Of a stretch of 64,000 nucleotides of DNA, positions 32,725 through 39,481 are shown piece after piece. The translations under genes were made by a program, and so were the position numbers. The DNA is taken from assembly GCF_004684095.1 (NCBI RefSeq), contig NZ_SRII01000007.1, forward strand, positions 403,013 to 467,012, read 5' to 3'. Positions within the stretch are counted from its first letter, which is position 1, and each line of letters opens with the position of its first letter. This stretch comes from Hymenobacter sp. UV11 (lineage in GTDB: Bacteria; Bacteroidota; Bacteroidia; Cytophagales; Hymenobacteraceae). The notes beneath the pieces are model-generated. The model searched no databases. It was not told where the DNA came from and saw nothing but the letters and a program-made list of their open reading frames with translations.

Positions 32725-32843
32725 AGCTGTTAGCTTATAGCTACTAGCTGTTAGCTTTTCTCTGAGCAAAGATTACCTACTGCTAGTTGCTTTCCCCAGG
32801 AACAAGAAAAAGCTAACAGCTAGTAGCTATTAAGCTAACAGCT
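32725..32843. repeat. Heptamer-phased inverted repeat, hisG-hisD spacer
   Basis: Left arm 32725-32756 (AGCTGTT, AGCTTAT, AGCTACT, AGCTGTT, AGCT) is almost the exact reverse complement of right arm 32811-32843 (AGCTAAC, AGCTAGT, AGCTATT, AAGCTAAC, AGCT), with a single 1-nt insertion. In mRNA it would form a long hairpin between hisG and hisD and could set their relative level. Confidence 0.75.
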
Positions 32844-32850
32844 CAAAAAA

Positions 32851-33702
32851 TTACCCTACCCGCTTCTCAATGGGCAGCACCAAAATGCCTTCGGCGCCAA
32901 TGGCCTGCAGCTCGCCGGCAATGTGCCAGAACTTGTCTTCCTCTACCACCGACTGCACCGATACCCAGCCTTCTTCGGCCAGCGGCGTAACAGTGGGCGA
33001 CTTGATGCCGGGCAGCAAGGCCTTCACCGCGTCGAGAGCGGCCACGGGGGCGTTGAGCACGATGTACTTCGAGCGCTGGGCGCGGCGCACGGCCTGCATG
33101 CGGAAGCGCAGCTGGTTGAGCAGCTCCTGCTTTTCAGGGCTCAGGTTGGGGGCGGCGATAAGCACGGCCTCCGAGCGGAAGATGGTTTCGACTTCGCGCA
33201 GGCCGTTGCCGAGCAAGGTCGAGCCACTGCTCACGATGTCGCAGATAGCCTCGGCCAGGCCAATGCTGGGCGCAATCTCCACCGAGCCCGAGATGGTGTG
33301 CAGGTTGGCCCGCACGCCCTCGCCGGCCAGGTAGTCGCCGAGTATAGTGGGGTACGAGGTGGCAATACTCTTGCCCTGCAGGTCGGCCACCGAGTTGTAG
33401 TCGGCCCCGCGGGGCACGGCTAGGCTCAGACGGCACTTGCTGAAGCCCAGGGCTTCGACTTCGAGGGCGGCGCAGCCGGCTTCCACCAACACGTTCTGGC
33501 CCACAATGCCCAGGTCGGCCACGCCGTCCTGCACGTAGCCAGGAATATCGTCGTCGCGCAGGTAGAGGATTTCGAGCGGGAAGTTGCTGGCCTCGACCTT
33601 CAGCTTATAGGATGACGAGACGAAGCTGATGCCGCACTCGCGGATGAGCTTGAGGGAGTCCTCCGAAAGGCGGCCGGACTTTTGAATGGCAATACGCAGC
33701 AT
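32851..33702 (-). CDS. hisG: ATP phosphoribosyltransferase, long form
   Basis: First, feedback-inhibited step of histidine synthesis: ATP and PRPP to phosphoribosyl-ATP. 283 residues, so the long form with a C-terminal regulatory (ACT-like) domain, which needs no HisZ; none is seen. Blocks: LRIAIQKSGRLSEDSLKLI, LRDDDIPGYVQDGVADLGIVGQNVLVE, KSIATSYPTILGDYL and DIVSSGSTLLGNGL (PRPP loop). The regulatory tail has SPTVTPLAEEGWVSVQSVVEEDKFW and ILVLPIEKRVG. ATG 33702. Preceded by a 330-base leader with a His-rich peptide, consistent with attenuation. Confidence 0.97.
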   Translation of the reverse strand: MLRIAIQKSGRLSEDSLKLIRECGISFVSSSYKLKVEASNFPLEILYLRDDDIPGYVQDGVADLGIVGQNVLVEAGCAALEVEALGFSKCRLSLAVPRGADYNSVADLQGKSIATSYPTILGDYLAGEGVRANLHTISGSVEIAPSIGLAEAICDIVSSGSTLLGNGLREVETIFRSEAVLIAAPNLSPEKQELLNQLRFRMQAVRRAQRSKYIVLNAPVAALDAVKALLPGIKSPTVTPLAEEGWVSVQSVVEEDKFWHIAGELQAIGAEGILVLPIEKRVG

Positions 33703-33900
33703 GAGAATAAAAAGGCGAGCCACCCGCAACGGGGCAGCTAGCGTAACTAAAAGGCACTCCGGCGGCAGATGGGCCAGCGGCACCCTGGTAAAACCCAAAC
33801 GAGGAGAAGGTGTTTCCCGGCCCGAAGGCGGGGCGGTGGCGGAGACGCGAGCGGCTGGTGAATAGCTACAGGGTAGCAACCAGCCCGGTTGCCCGGTCCC
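33703..33900 (-). promoter_or_regulatory. Leader RNA between hisL and hisG
   Basis: Downstream of the His-codon peptide the RNA can form several hairpins: GCAACC/GGTTGC (33876-33892) right after the leader stop, and a last short stem near hisG. GCCACC at 33835-33840 (minus reading) can pair with GGTGGC at 33719-33724, which is part of that last stem, so an antiterminator/terminator choice is possible. Exact folding needs computation. Confidence 0.5.
33709..33727 (-). terminator. Candidate attenuator terminator before hisG
   Basis: On minus: GCGGG-TGG-CTCGC (5-bp stem, 3-nt loop) then C and TTTTT, six bases before the hisG ATG. The stem is short, so this is tentative. Confidence 0.4.
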
Positions 33901-34032
33901 CTACAGATGGTGATGGTGGTGCTGCGGAGCGGCACCAGCCGGCTGCGGAGCCCGCCAGGCAGCGGCCAGGTCCCCAGCAGGGGCCGGGAGCGCGGAGCTA
34001 TAGGCAGACGTGAGGCAGCAAACGGGGGTCAT
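33901..34032 (-). CDS. hisL: His-rich leader peptide
   Basis: A 43-residue ORF whose last codons are CAC CAC CAT CAC CAT CTG TAG, i.e. five consecutive His just before the stop. It starts with ATG at 34032, seven bases after a perfect -7 box. The rest (CCLTSAYSSALPAPAGD, then an Ala/Pro/Gly-rich stretch) looks unstructured. It lies 198 bases upstream of hisG on the same strand. Stalling of ribosomes at the His run when charged tRNA-His is scarce would couple histidine supply to the downstream hairpins, as in the enterobacterial his attenuator. The leader role is inference from codons and position; no homology is claimed. Confidence 0.75.
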   Translation of the reverse strand: MTPVCCLTSAYSSALPAPAGDLAAAWRAPQPAGAAPQHHHHHL

Positions 34033-34039
34033 CGTGGGG

Positions 34040-34047
34040 CAAAGGTA
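34040..34047 (-). promoter_or_regulatory. -7 promoter box TACCTTTG of the his operon
   Basis: Exact TAnnTTTG on minus, seven bases before the hisL ATG. Transcription would start at about 34033, so the leader peptide mRNA is nearly leaderless. Confidence 0.65.
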
Positions 34048-34273
34048 GGCAGCGAGGCTTAATTACTGCTTAAGGAGTGCCAAGGTTTTATTTTTCCAGC
34101 TGGCGGGCTTGTGTAACCTTCTGCCGGGTAGCGGTATCACGGGCTACAATGCCGCTGGCAGCTGCTCGTGGCATCGTACCCTTGGCGTCGTGAGTTGATG
34201 TGGAAGAAGGACTTCATGCTTTATTATCAGCAGCTTCCCACTCCAGACTCCCTACGCATTTTTAGATGACTCA

Positions 34274-35002
34274 TTAGTCGCCGCCTACCCCCTGCTGCGC
34301 GCTGAGAGCCCGGGCAGAACCAGGCCAGCCTCTTTGCCTCTGCAGAAAAGCCTGGATGGCCTCGGCCGCCAGCTGGGGGTAGAAATAGTGGGCGAAGTGG
34401 TCGCCGGGCAGTTCTACATAGTCCTCATCGGGCAGGCGAATGACGTTGTCGCGGCGGGCGTGGAGGCGCAAATCGGGCGGTACGGTGAGCGGCGGCACCT
34501 GCGCAAACAGCACGTATAGCTGCTGCTGCACGTAGCGCCACTGGTAGCGAACCATGCCATCGACGAGCGCCGCGTGCAGTGCCCGCGACTCGTCGTGCCG
34601 GTACCGGCGCTTGAAGCGCTTCAGCAGGAAGGCGCTCTGCATCAGCCCCGACTGGGTTACCAGGCCCAGCAGCCGCGGGCTGCGGATGCGCGATACAATC
34701 TTGGCCTGGTCGGTAAATGCGCTGAGCAGAATGGTGATGGCCCCGGTCAGCTCCTTGAGGTGGGCCGCAATCCACCCACCCATCGAGTGGCCGATGAGCA
34801 CGTCGGCGGGCCCCACGTGGTAGCGCCCGGCCAAGTGCCGAGCCAGCGTCTGCACGTTGACTTTTCCACGGGGCTGCCAGTGGGCAAACTCCTCTTCCAG
34901 GTCCAGGGAGATGACCTCGGCGAAGGGGGGTAGCAACGGCAGCAGCGGGTCAAAAATGGTGCGGTCTTCGGTGTAGCCGTGGAGCAGCAGCAGGCGGGTC
35001 AT
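34274..35002 (-). CDS. Alpha/beta hydrolase
   Basis: A 242-residue cytosolic hydrolase. LLLLHGYTEDRTIF holds the oxyanion HG motif, LIGHSMGGWIAAHL the nucleophile elbow GHSMGG (Ser), and the C-terminal LPGDHFAHYFYPQ the catalytic His; the acidic residue is probably near LHARRDNVIRLPDED. It has a helical cap in the middle (LLKRFKRRYRHDESRALHAALVDGMVRYQW). The substrate is unknown; esterase, lipase or C-C hydrolase are all possible. It stands alone between the his leader and the second small-peptide module. Confidence 0.9.
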   Translation of the reverse strand: MTRLLLLHGYTEDRTIFDPLLPLLPPFAEVISLDLEEEFAHWQPRGKVNVQTLARHLAGRYHVGPADVLIGHSMGGWIAAHLKELTGAITILLSAFTDQAKIVSRIRSPRLLGLVTQSGLMQSAFLLKRFKRRYRHDESRALHAALVDGMVRYQWRYVQQQLYVLFAQVPPLTVPPDLRLHARRDNVIRLPDEDYVELPGDHFAHYFYPQLAAEAIQAFLQRQRGWPGSARALSAQQGVGGD

Positions 35003-35158
35003 ACAAAAAAGGCGGACGGGCCGAGGCCGGCGATGGGCGGCACGGGGTAGGCGAACGGGCCGGGCCTACCTACGTATGGCGTAAGGTAGCAGCTACTCTG
35101 CTTTAGCCAGCAGCAGGTCGGGCAAAAACTAACCCGCTGGGCTTTACGTTATCGGAGT

Positions 35159-35166
35159 TATATTTG
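35159..35166 (+). promoter_or_regulatory. Possible antisense promoter TATATTTG of module B
   Basis: Exact TAnnTTTG box on plus, reading into the peptide gene from its 3' side. It is at the position equivalent to 15018-15025 in copy A. Confidence 0.45.
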
Positions 35167-35173
35167 CCGTATC

Positions 35174-35207
35174 AAAAAAGGGTGCCAGCCTCCCAGCCGA
35201 CACCCTT
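35174..35207 (-). terminator. Terminator of module B
   Basis: On minus: GGGTGTCGGCT pairs with GGCTGGCACCC (with G-T wobbles), followed by TTTTTT. It begins six bases after the peptide stop codon. Confidence 0.8.
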
Positions 35208-35212
35208 CTCAA

Positions 35213-35332
35213 CTACCGGAGGAAATGAGCGATGAGGTAAAAGCCAATAGCTTTCGCCGCACCTTTCAAGACTTCCAACAAAACCGGCTTGCACCACTTT
35301 TGGAGTAGTTTGTTCGCGTTTTCCCTATCCAT
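35213..35332 (-). CDS. 39-residue hydrophobic peptide (repeated module, copy B)
   Basis: Short ORF with a charged start (MDRENANKLLQKW) and a hydrophobic helix (about 16-37, PVLLEVLKGAAKAIGFYLIA) ending in FLR. Length, start pattern and end match the 39-residue peptide at 14844-14963, while the central residues differ, so nucleotide identity is confined to the ends and flanks. It includes a Cys (residue 14) absent in copy A. An antisense reading of 27 codons (plus, from 35226) exists but is not shared with copy A. Probably a small membrane peptide; a toxin-like role is only a hypothesis. Confidence 0.65.
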   Translation of the reverse strand: MDRENANKLLQKWCKPVLLEVLKGAAKAIGFYLIAHFLR

Positions 35333-35375
35333 GTTTCCAGATGAAGTAGAGGTTGTACCATAACCCCACACTTCA

Positions 35376-35409
35376 GAAACCCCGGCTGTTCCTACGCAGC
35401 TGGGGTTTC
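35376..35409 (+). terminator. Conserved hairpin of module B; possible antisense terminator
   Basis: On plus: GAAACCCCGGCTG pairs with CAGCTGGGGTTTC (13 bp, one G-T wobble, 8-nt loop), followed by GTCTTTTC. The sense strand has one A-C mismatch at the same place, so pairing is better on the antisense strand here. Confidence 0.5.
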
Positions 35410-35462
35410 GTCTTTTCAGGAAACCCGTTTTGGTCGTGGGGCATAACCCAACGCGCTTGGCG

Positions 35463-35470
35463 TAAAGGTA
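35463..35470 (-). promoter_or_regulatory. -7-like box TACCTTTA of module B
   Basis: Differs from TAnnTTTG in the last base only, and lies 130 bases before the ORF, equivalent to 14714-14721 in copy A. Confidence 0.4.
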
Positions 35471-35502
35471 TGGGCTGGCAGTAGAGAACGCATTTTTTTA
35501 GC

Positions 35503-35531
35503 ATCATTTACTAAAATTTTTAGTAAATGAT
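35503..35531. repeat. AT-rich perfect inverted repeat after the receptor gene
   Basis: ATCATTTACTAAAA and TTTTAGTAAATGAT are exact reverse complements around one base. It begins four bases past the stop of the minus-strand receptor gene. Minus-strand sequence beyond it is A-rich, not T-rich, so it is not a textbook terminator, but it could protect the mRNA 3' end. Confidence 0.6.
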
Positions 35532-35534
35532 TAC

Positions 35535-38042
35535 TCAAAACCGCGCGATGGCACGCAGATTCACCACGCGCTGCGAGAGGTAGCTGGGCACGGCGTAGGT
35601 GCGGCCGTTCACGTCCTGCAAGTAGCTGTAGCTGGCCACGTTATTGGCTCCCAGAATGTTGAGAATCTCCAGGCTCAGCCACAGGCTTTCGAGCGAGTAG
35701 AGATGCGGCTTGGGGGTAGCGCGCAGGCTCACAACTTTGGAGAAACCGATGTCCACGCGCTGGTAGGCCGTGGTGAGCGCGCCTGCGCCGCGGTACTGGG
35801 GTAGGCCGGGCGGGCTGAAGGGCAGGCCGGTGCCAAAGACCAGGTTCACGTAGCCGCGCACCGAGGGGTTATCGGGCAGGTGGTCCTGGAAGAAGATGCT
35901 GGCCGTGACGCGCTGGTCCTGCGGGCGGCGAACGTAGCCCAGCGTTTCGAAGCCGGTGCGCTTGCCGCTGGTGTCATAGGTGGCAGTGGTATCGCCCTTT
36001 TCCTGGGTCGTGAGCAAGCCAATGCTCAGCCACGACTCCACCCCTTTCACAAACTCGCCGCTCAGGCGCGTTTCGAAGCCGGCGGCGTAGGCCGTGGCAC
36101 TGTTGGTGGCGTAGTAGCGCAGGCGCACGTTATCGACCTCGTAAGGGATGACGTCGGTCAGGTATTTATAATACGCCTCGGTGTTGAGCCGGAAAGGCCG
36201 GTTCATCAGGTGCACCTGAATTTCGCGGCCCACCACGAAGTGCAATGACTTCTGGGCGCGCAGCTCGGGGTTGAGCTGGCCGCGCATGTCGCGCAGCTCG
36301 CGGTAGAAGGGCGGCTGGGCGTAGAGGCCCGCGGCAGCCTTCCACACGCGCTCGGGGTGGCGGCGGCTGCGGGTGGCAAACTGCGCCCGCGGGCTGAGCA
36401 CAAACTGCTTATTTTCCGTCCAGTAATGGCCGCGCAGGCCGTAGGTGAGGGTCGTGAGGCTGTCGATTTGCCAGGTGTGCTGCACGTAGCCCTGGGTGCG
36501 GGTAGTGAGCAGGTTTAGGTCGGCGGTGAGGCGGGTGCGGCGGGCATCGGGAACGTAGTCAGCCGAGTCAGCGAAACTGTACTCATCGAGCTGGTCGTGA
36601 ATACTTTCGCGACCCATCTTCACGCCCCAGCGCACCTGGTGCGGGCCCAGCGGGTCGCCGCCGGGGTTCCAGCGCCCGCGCAATTCGGCCGTGAATACGC
36701 GGGCCGTGAGGTCGTTGCGGGCGTGCTTGAAGCTGGAGCCGATACTGCGCTGGCGCACTGGCTGGTTGAAGTCGGGGCTGGTGGGGTCGCGGTTGACGTC
36801 GGCAAAGGTGTAAGCCGCCTCCACGTCGCGAAACTCAAACTCGCGGGTGCTCAGCGCCGACGCCAATAAGTCGATTTGCAGGCCGGGGTGAAAGTTGTGC
36901 CGCAGGTCGAGCCCGGCCTGGTACGTGTCGTACTGCATGCGCTCGCGGCCATCGTAGTAGATATTGACCCGCGAAAACTGGTTGGTTGCCGTCGAAAACG
37001 TTACCTGCCCGCTCACCGGCACGAAGCGGTAGTCATTGTGGGCCACCACGCCCAGGATGCCCAGGCTGGTTTTTTGCAGGTCGCTGCCCTTTCTACCCAG
37101 CCCGATATTCACGTAGGCCTGGCCATCGTAGAAGGTCGGGTTGTACTGGCCCTGGTTCTGCTTGAGGGCGTTGAAGACGTACTGCGCGTTCTTGTAGCGC
37201 ACGCCGGCCAGGTAGCTCACCCGCTCATTCGCCGAGCGCGCCTCCACGTGGGCCGCGCCACCTACCAGGCTGGCCGTGGCCGAAGCCGCGAACTTGGCCG
37301 GCTCCTTATACTGAATATCGAGCACCGACGAGAGCTTGTCGCCGTACTTAGGCTGCCAGCCGCCGGTGCTGAAATCGACCTTCTGCACCAAATCGGGGTT
37401 GATAAAGCTCAGGCCCTCCTGCTGCGCCTGCGTGACCAGGAACGGCCGGTACACCTCGAAGCCGTTGACGTAGAGCAGGTTTTCGTCGTAGTTGCCGCCG
37501 CGCACGTTGTAAGTGCTGGTAAGCTCGTTGTTGCTGACTACCCCCGGCAGCGTCTTCAAGATGGCGTTGAAATCACCGAAGGGCGACGGGATAACCTTGG
37601 CCGTTTGCGGATCGAGCTGAATGAGGCTGGCCTGCTCGCGCTGGTCGGCCCCGGCAGCGCGGCCCCGCACGGTTACGCCACCCAGCGCCTGGTTATCAAC
37701 TTGTAAAACCAGGCTGAGCGGCCCGGTGGCGGGTAGCGGCACTGCCTGGCGCAAGGGCTGGTAGCCCAGGCGGCGGGCCACCAGCGTCACGGTAGCATTG
37801 GGTCGCAAAGGGGGGGGTAGGCGCAGCGCAAAGGTGCCCTGCGCGGTAGTGGTGGCGCCACCGGGCTGGCCTTCCAGGCTCACCACCACCAGCTCCAGGG
37901 GCTGCCCCTGGGCATCGCGCACGGTACCGGTGAGCACGGCGGGCAGCGCGGCGGCAGCCGGCGGGCCCGGCACCGATTGGGCCACTACGGACCCAGCCAG
38001 CGGCAATAAGCTTAATACAAGGAGTAGCGGTAGAGGCTTCAA
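35535..38042 (-). CDS. TonB-dependent outer-membrane receptor
   Basis: An 835-residue outer-membrane protein. It has a signal peptide (KPLPLLLVLSLLPLAGSVVAQS), a carboxypeptidase-like regulatory domain (LTGTVRDAQGQPLELVVVSLEGQ...), a plug domain (TYNVRGGNYDENLLYVNGFEVYRPF, the NVRGG...VNG pattern), and a 22-strand-type barrel ending in an aromatic C-terminus (LRAIARF). No SusD-like partner is adjacent, so the substrate is unknown. There is no ATG near the start: TTG codons at 38042 or 38048 are used, and the former gives the better signal peptide. Confidence 0.9.
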   Translation of the reverse strand: MKPLPLLLVLSLLPLAGSVVAQSVPGPPAAAALPAVLTGTVRDAQGQPLELVVVSLEGQPGGATTTAQGTFALRLPPPLRPNATVTLVARRLGYQPLRQAVPLPATGPLSLVLQVDNQALGGVTVRGRAAGADQREQASLIQLDPQTAKVIPSPFGDFNAILKTLPGVVSNNELTSTYNVRGGNYDENLLYVNGFEVYRPFLVTQAQQEGLSFINPDLVQKVDFSTGGWQPKYGDKLSSVLDIQYKEPAKFAASATASLVGGAAHVEARSANERVSYLAGVRYKNAQYVFNALKQNQGQYNPTFYDGQAYVNIGLGRKGSDLQKTSLGILGVVAHNDYRFVPVSGQVTFSTATNQFSRVNIYYDGRERMQYDTYQAGLDLRHNFHPGLQIDLLASALSTREFEFRDVEAAYTFADVNRDPTSPDFNQPVRQRSIGSSFKHARNDLTARVFTAELRGRWNPGGDPLGPHQVRWGVKMGRESIHDQLDEYSFADSADYVPDARRTRLTADLNLLTTRTQGYVQHTWQIDSLTTLTYGLRGHYWTENKQFVLSPRAQFATRSRRHPERVWKAAAGLYAQPPFYRELRDMRGQLNPELRAQKSLHFVVGREIQVHLMNRPFRLNTEAYYKYLTDVIPYEVDNVRLRYYATNSATAYAAGFETRLSGEFVKGVESWLSIGLLTTQEKGDTTATYDTSGKRTGFETLGYVRRPQDQRVTASIFFQDHLPDNPSVRGYVNLVFGTGLPFSPPGLPQYRGAGALTTAYQRVDIGFSKVVSLRATPKPHLYSLESLWLSLEILNILGANNVASYSYLQDVNGRTYAVPSYLSQRVVNLRAIARF

Positions 38043-38068
38043 AGGCAAAGGCGGCGGAAACGAAAGTT

Positions 38069-38104
38069 AAAGCTACGCCACCGGCGCGGCGGGGCGTAGC
38101 TTTT
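38069..38104. terminator. Hairpin between rpe and the receptor gene
   Basis: AAAGCTACGCC pairs with GGCGTAGCTTT; the plus strand ends in TTTT. It lies upstream of the receptor start and downstream of rpe on minus, so it likely ends rpe transcripts. Confidence 0.6.
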
Positions 38105-38131
38105 CAACTCATCGGGGCGCGGCTGCAGTAT

Positions 38132-38884
38132 TCAGCCGCGGCTATTTTTGGCCTTTTTATCTTTCTCCTGCCCCTGGCCGCGCAGCTGCGAGCGCAGGCC
38201 AGCCAGGGCGGCTACCGGCCCACCGGGCGACTTAAACACGAAGCTGCCGGCCACCAGCACGTCGGCCCCGGCTTCCACCAGCGGGCCGGCGTTGGCCTGG
38301 GTCACGCCCCCATCGACCTCAATCAGGGCCGCCGAGCCCGTGTCGACCAGCATGGCTTTCAGGTCGGCCACTTTCTGCAGGGTGTGCGGAATAAAGGACT
38401 GCCCGCCAAAGCCGGGGTTGACTGACATCACCAGCACCACATCGAGCTCGGTAATGATATCCTGCAGCAGGCATATCGGGGTGGCTGGGTTGAGGGCTAC
38501 CCCCGCCGTGCAGCCCAGGCTGCGAATTTGCTCCACTACCCGGTGCAGGTGCCGGCATGCCTCGTAGTGCACCGTAATATTAGTGGCGCCCGCTTCGCGG
38601 AAGGCCGTGAGGTAGTGTTCGGGCTCCTCAATCATGAGGTGCACATCAATGGGCTGCCGGGCATGGGGGCGCAGGGCCTCCAGCACGGGCAGCCCGAAAG
38701 AGATATTGGGCACGAATCGCCCATCCATTACATCAAAATGCAGCCAGTCTGCTTCGGCCGTCGAAAGCAACTCGGCCGTTGCTTGTATATTGGCCAGGTC
38801 GCTGGCCAGCAGGGAAGGCGCCAACAGGGGCTCGTGGCGGGCCGCCCCGGCCGCCGAATAGGAAGTAGGCATCGAAGAACTCAT
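38132..38884 (-). CDS. rpe: Ribulose-phosphate 3-epimerase
   Basis: Interconverts ribulose 5-phosphate and xylulose 5-phosphate in the pentose phosphate pathway. 250 residues. Motifs: LLAPSLLASDLANI, DWLHFDVMDGRFVPNISFG (metal His and Asp), IDVHLMIEEPEHYL, LVMSVNPGFGGQSF (signature with catalytic Asp nearby) and LIEVDGGV. ATG 38884 is chosen because a -7 box TACTTTTG ends five bases before it; a longer reading is rejected. The C-terminal tail after VAALAGLRSQLRG is Lys/Gln-rich and slightly long. Confidence 0.96.
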   Translation of the reverse strand: MSSSMPTSYSAAGAARHEPLLAPSLLASDLANIQATAELLSTAEADWLHFDVMDGRFVPNISFGLPVLEALRPHARQPIDVHLMIEEPEHYLTAFREAGATNITVHYEACRHLHRVVEQIRSLGCTAGVALNPATPICLLQDIITELDVVLVMSVNPGFGGQSFIPHTLQKVADLKAMLVDTGSAALIEVDGGVTQANAGPLVEAGADVLVAGSFVFKSPGGPVAALAGLRSQLRGQGQEKDKKAKNSRG

Positions 38885-38889
38885 CTTGG

Positions 38890-38897
38890 CAAAAGTA
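38890..38897 (-). promoter_or_regulatory. -7 box TACTTTTG abutting the rpe start
   Basis: Exact TAnnTTTG on minus ending five bases before the ATG at 38884, implying a leaderless mRNA and supporting that start. Confidence 0.55.
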
Positions 38898-39063
38898 CGA
38901 AGCCAGGCCTTCGGGTTCCATTCCAGTACGTCATCGGTAGTAGAAATCATCATCGCCCGCCCTTACCCGAACTAGTACGGATAAGGACGGGAGCAATAAT
39001 ACAATAAATAGGCCAGTTTTTGGGTTATTTACTGGCATTTTTACCATTTCTACTTGGGCTCAG

Positions 39064-39375
39064 CTAGTCGGCTTTTTTCTCGTAGGGCCGCCAATCCAGC
39101 TCGCCCGTGTCTTTGCGACGCAAAAAATAACTTTGGTCATCGTCTTTGTTCTTGCCAAACGTGAGGTCGCCGCGACACGAGAGGCACTTGACGGAGGTGT
39201 ACTTGAACTTGCCCTGGGCTACGCGGCTGGTCAGGTCGAGGTTATCGGAGCCGCACAAGCCGCAGGCAGCCACGTCGGGAAAGCTGAGGCGGTCATACTC
39301 GGCCACAGTTTCGTGCAGGTTGCTACCCTGCACCGTGAAGTGAAACTGGCGGCGCCCAATGCGCTTGGTGGTCAT
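39064..39375 (-). CDS. Small zinc-ribbon-like protein
   Basis: A 103-residue cytosolic protein with two Cys pairs (CGLCGSDN and CLSCRGD) 29 residues apart, as in treble-clef or ribbon zinc sites. The start MTTKRIGRRQFHFTVQGSNLHETVAEYD and the end SYFLRRKDTGELDWRPYEKK are beta-rich and basic. Small proteins of this kind are conserved in Hymenobacter and relatives with no known role; RNA or DNA binding is possible. The ATG at 39375 fits a TACCTTTA box 38 bases upstream. Longer reading adds four residues. Confidence 0.85.
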   Translation of the reverse strand: MTTKRIGRRQFHFTVQGSNLHETVAEYDRLSFPDVAACGLCGSDNLDLTSRVAQGKFKYTSVKCLSCRGDLTFGKNKDDDQSYFLRRKDTGELDWRPYEKKAD

Positions 39376-39481
39376 CATCTGTAACATAAAGAAAAGCGTC
39401 TGTTTGACGAATTAAAGGTACAACGACGGCACCAAACAGCCAATTTTATTAGCCAGATTTAACCAAAATTTTTAGCAAAAA

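Larger units (their letters stand above)
35159..35470 (-). other. Small-peptide module, copy B
   Basis: Second copy of the unit at 14714-15027, inverted. In minus-strand reading it has TACCTTTA, the GCGCGTTGGGT-T-ATG-CCCC block, GAAAA, the GAAACCCC hairpin, ACTTCATC, a 39-codon ORF, TCCGGTAGTTG over the stop, a terminator and GCAAATATAAC in the same order with nearly the same spacing (123 against 131 bases from box to start). Together the two copies define the module's limits. Confidence 0.75.

Noticed and set aside
35226..35309. 27-codon plus-strand ORF in small-peptide module B
   Set aside because: The equivalent frame in copy A is interrupted at once (ATG TAG), so it is not conserved.
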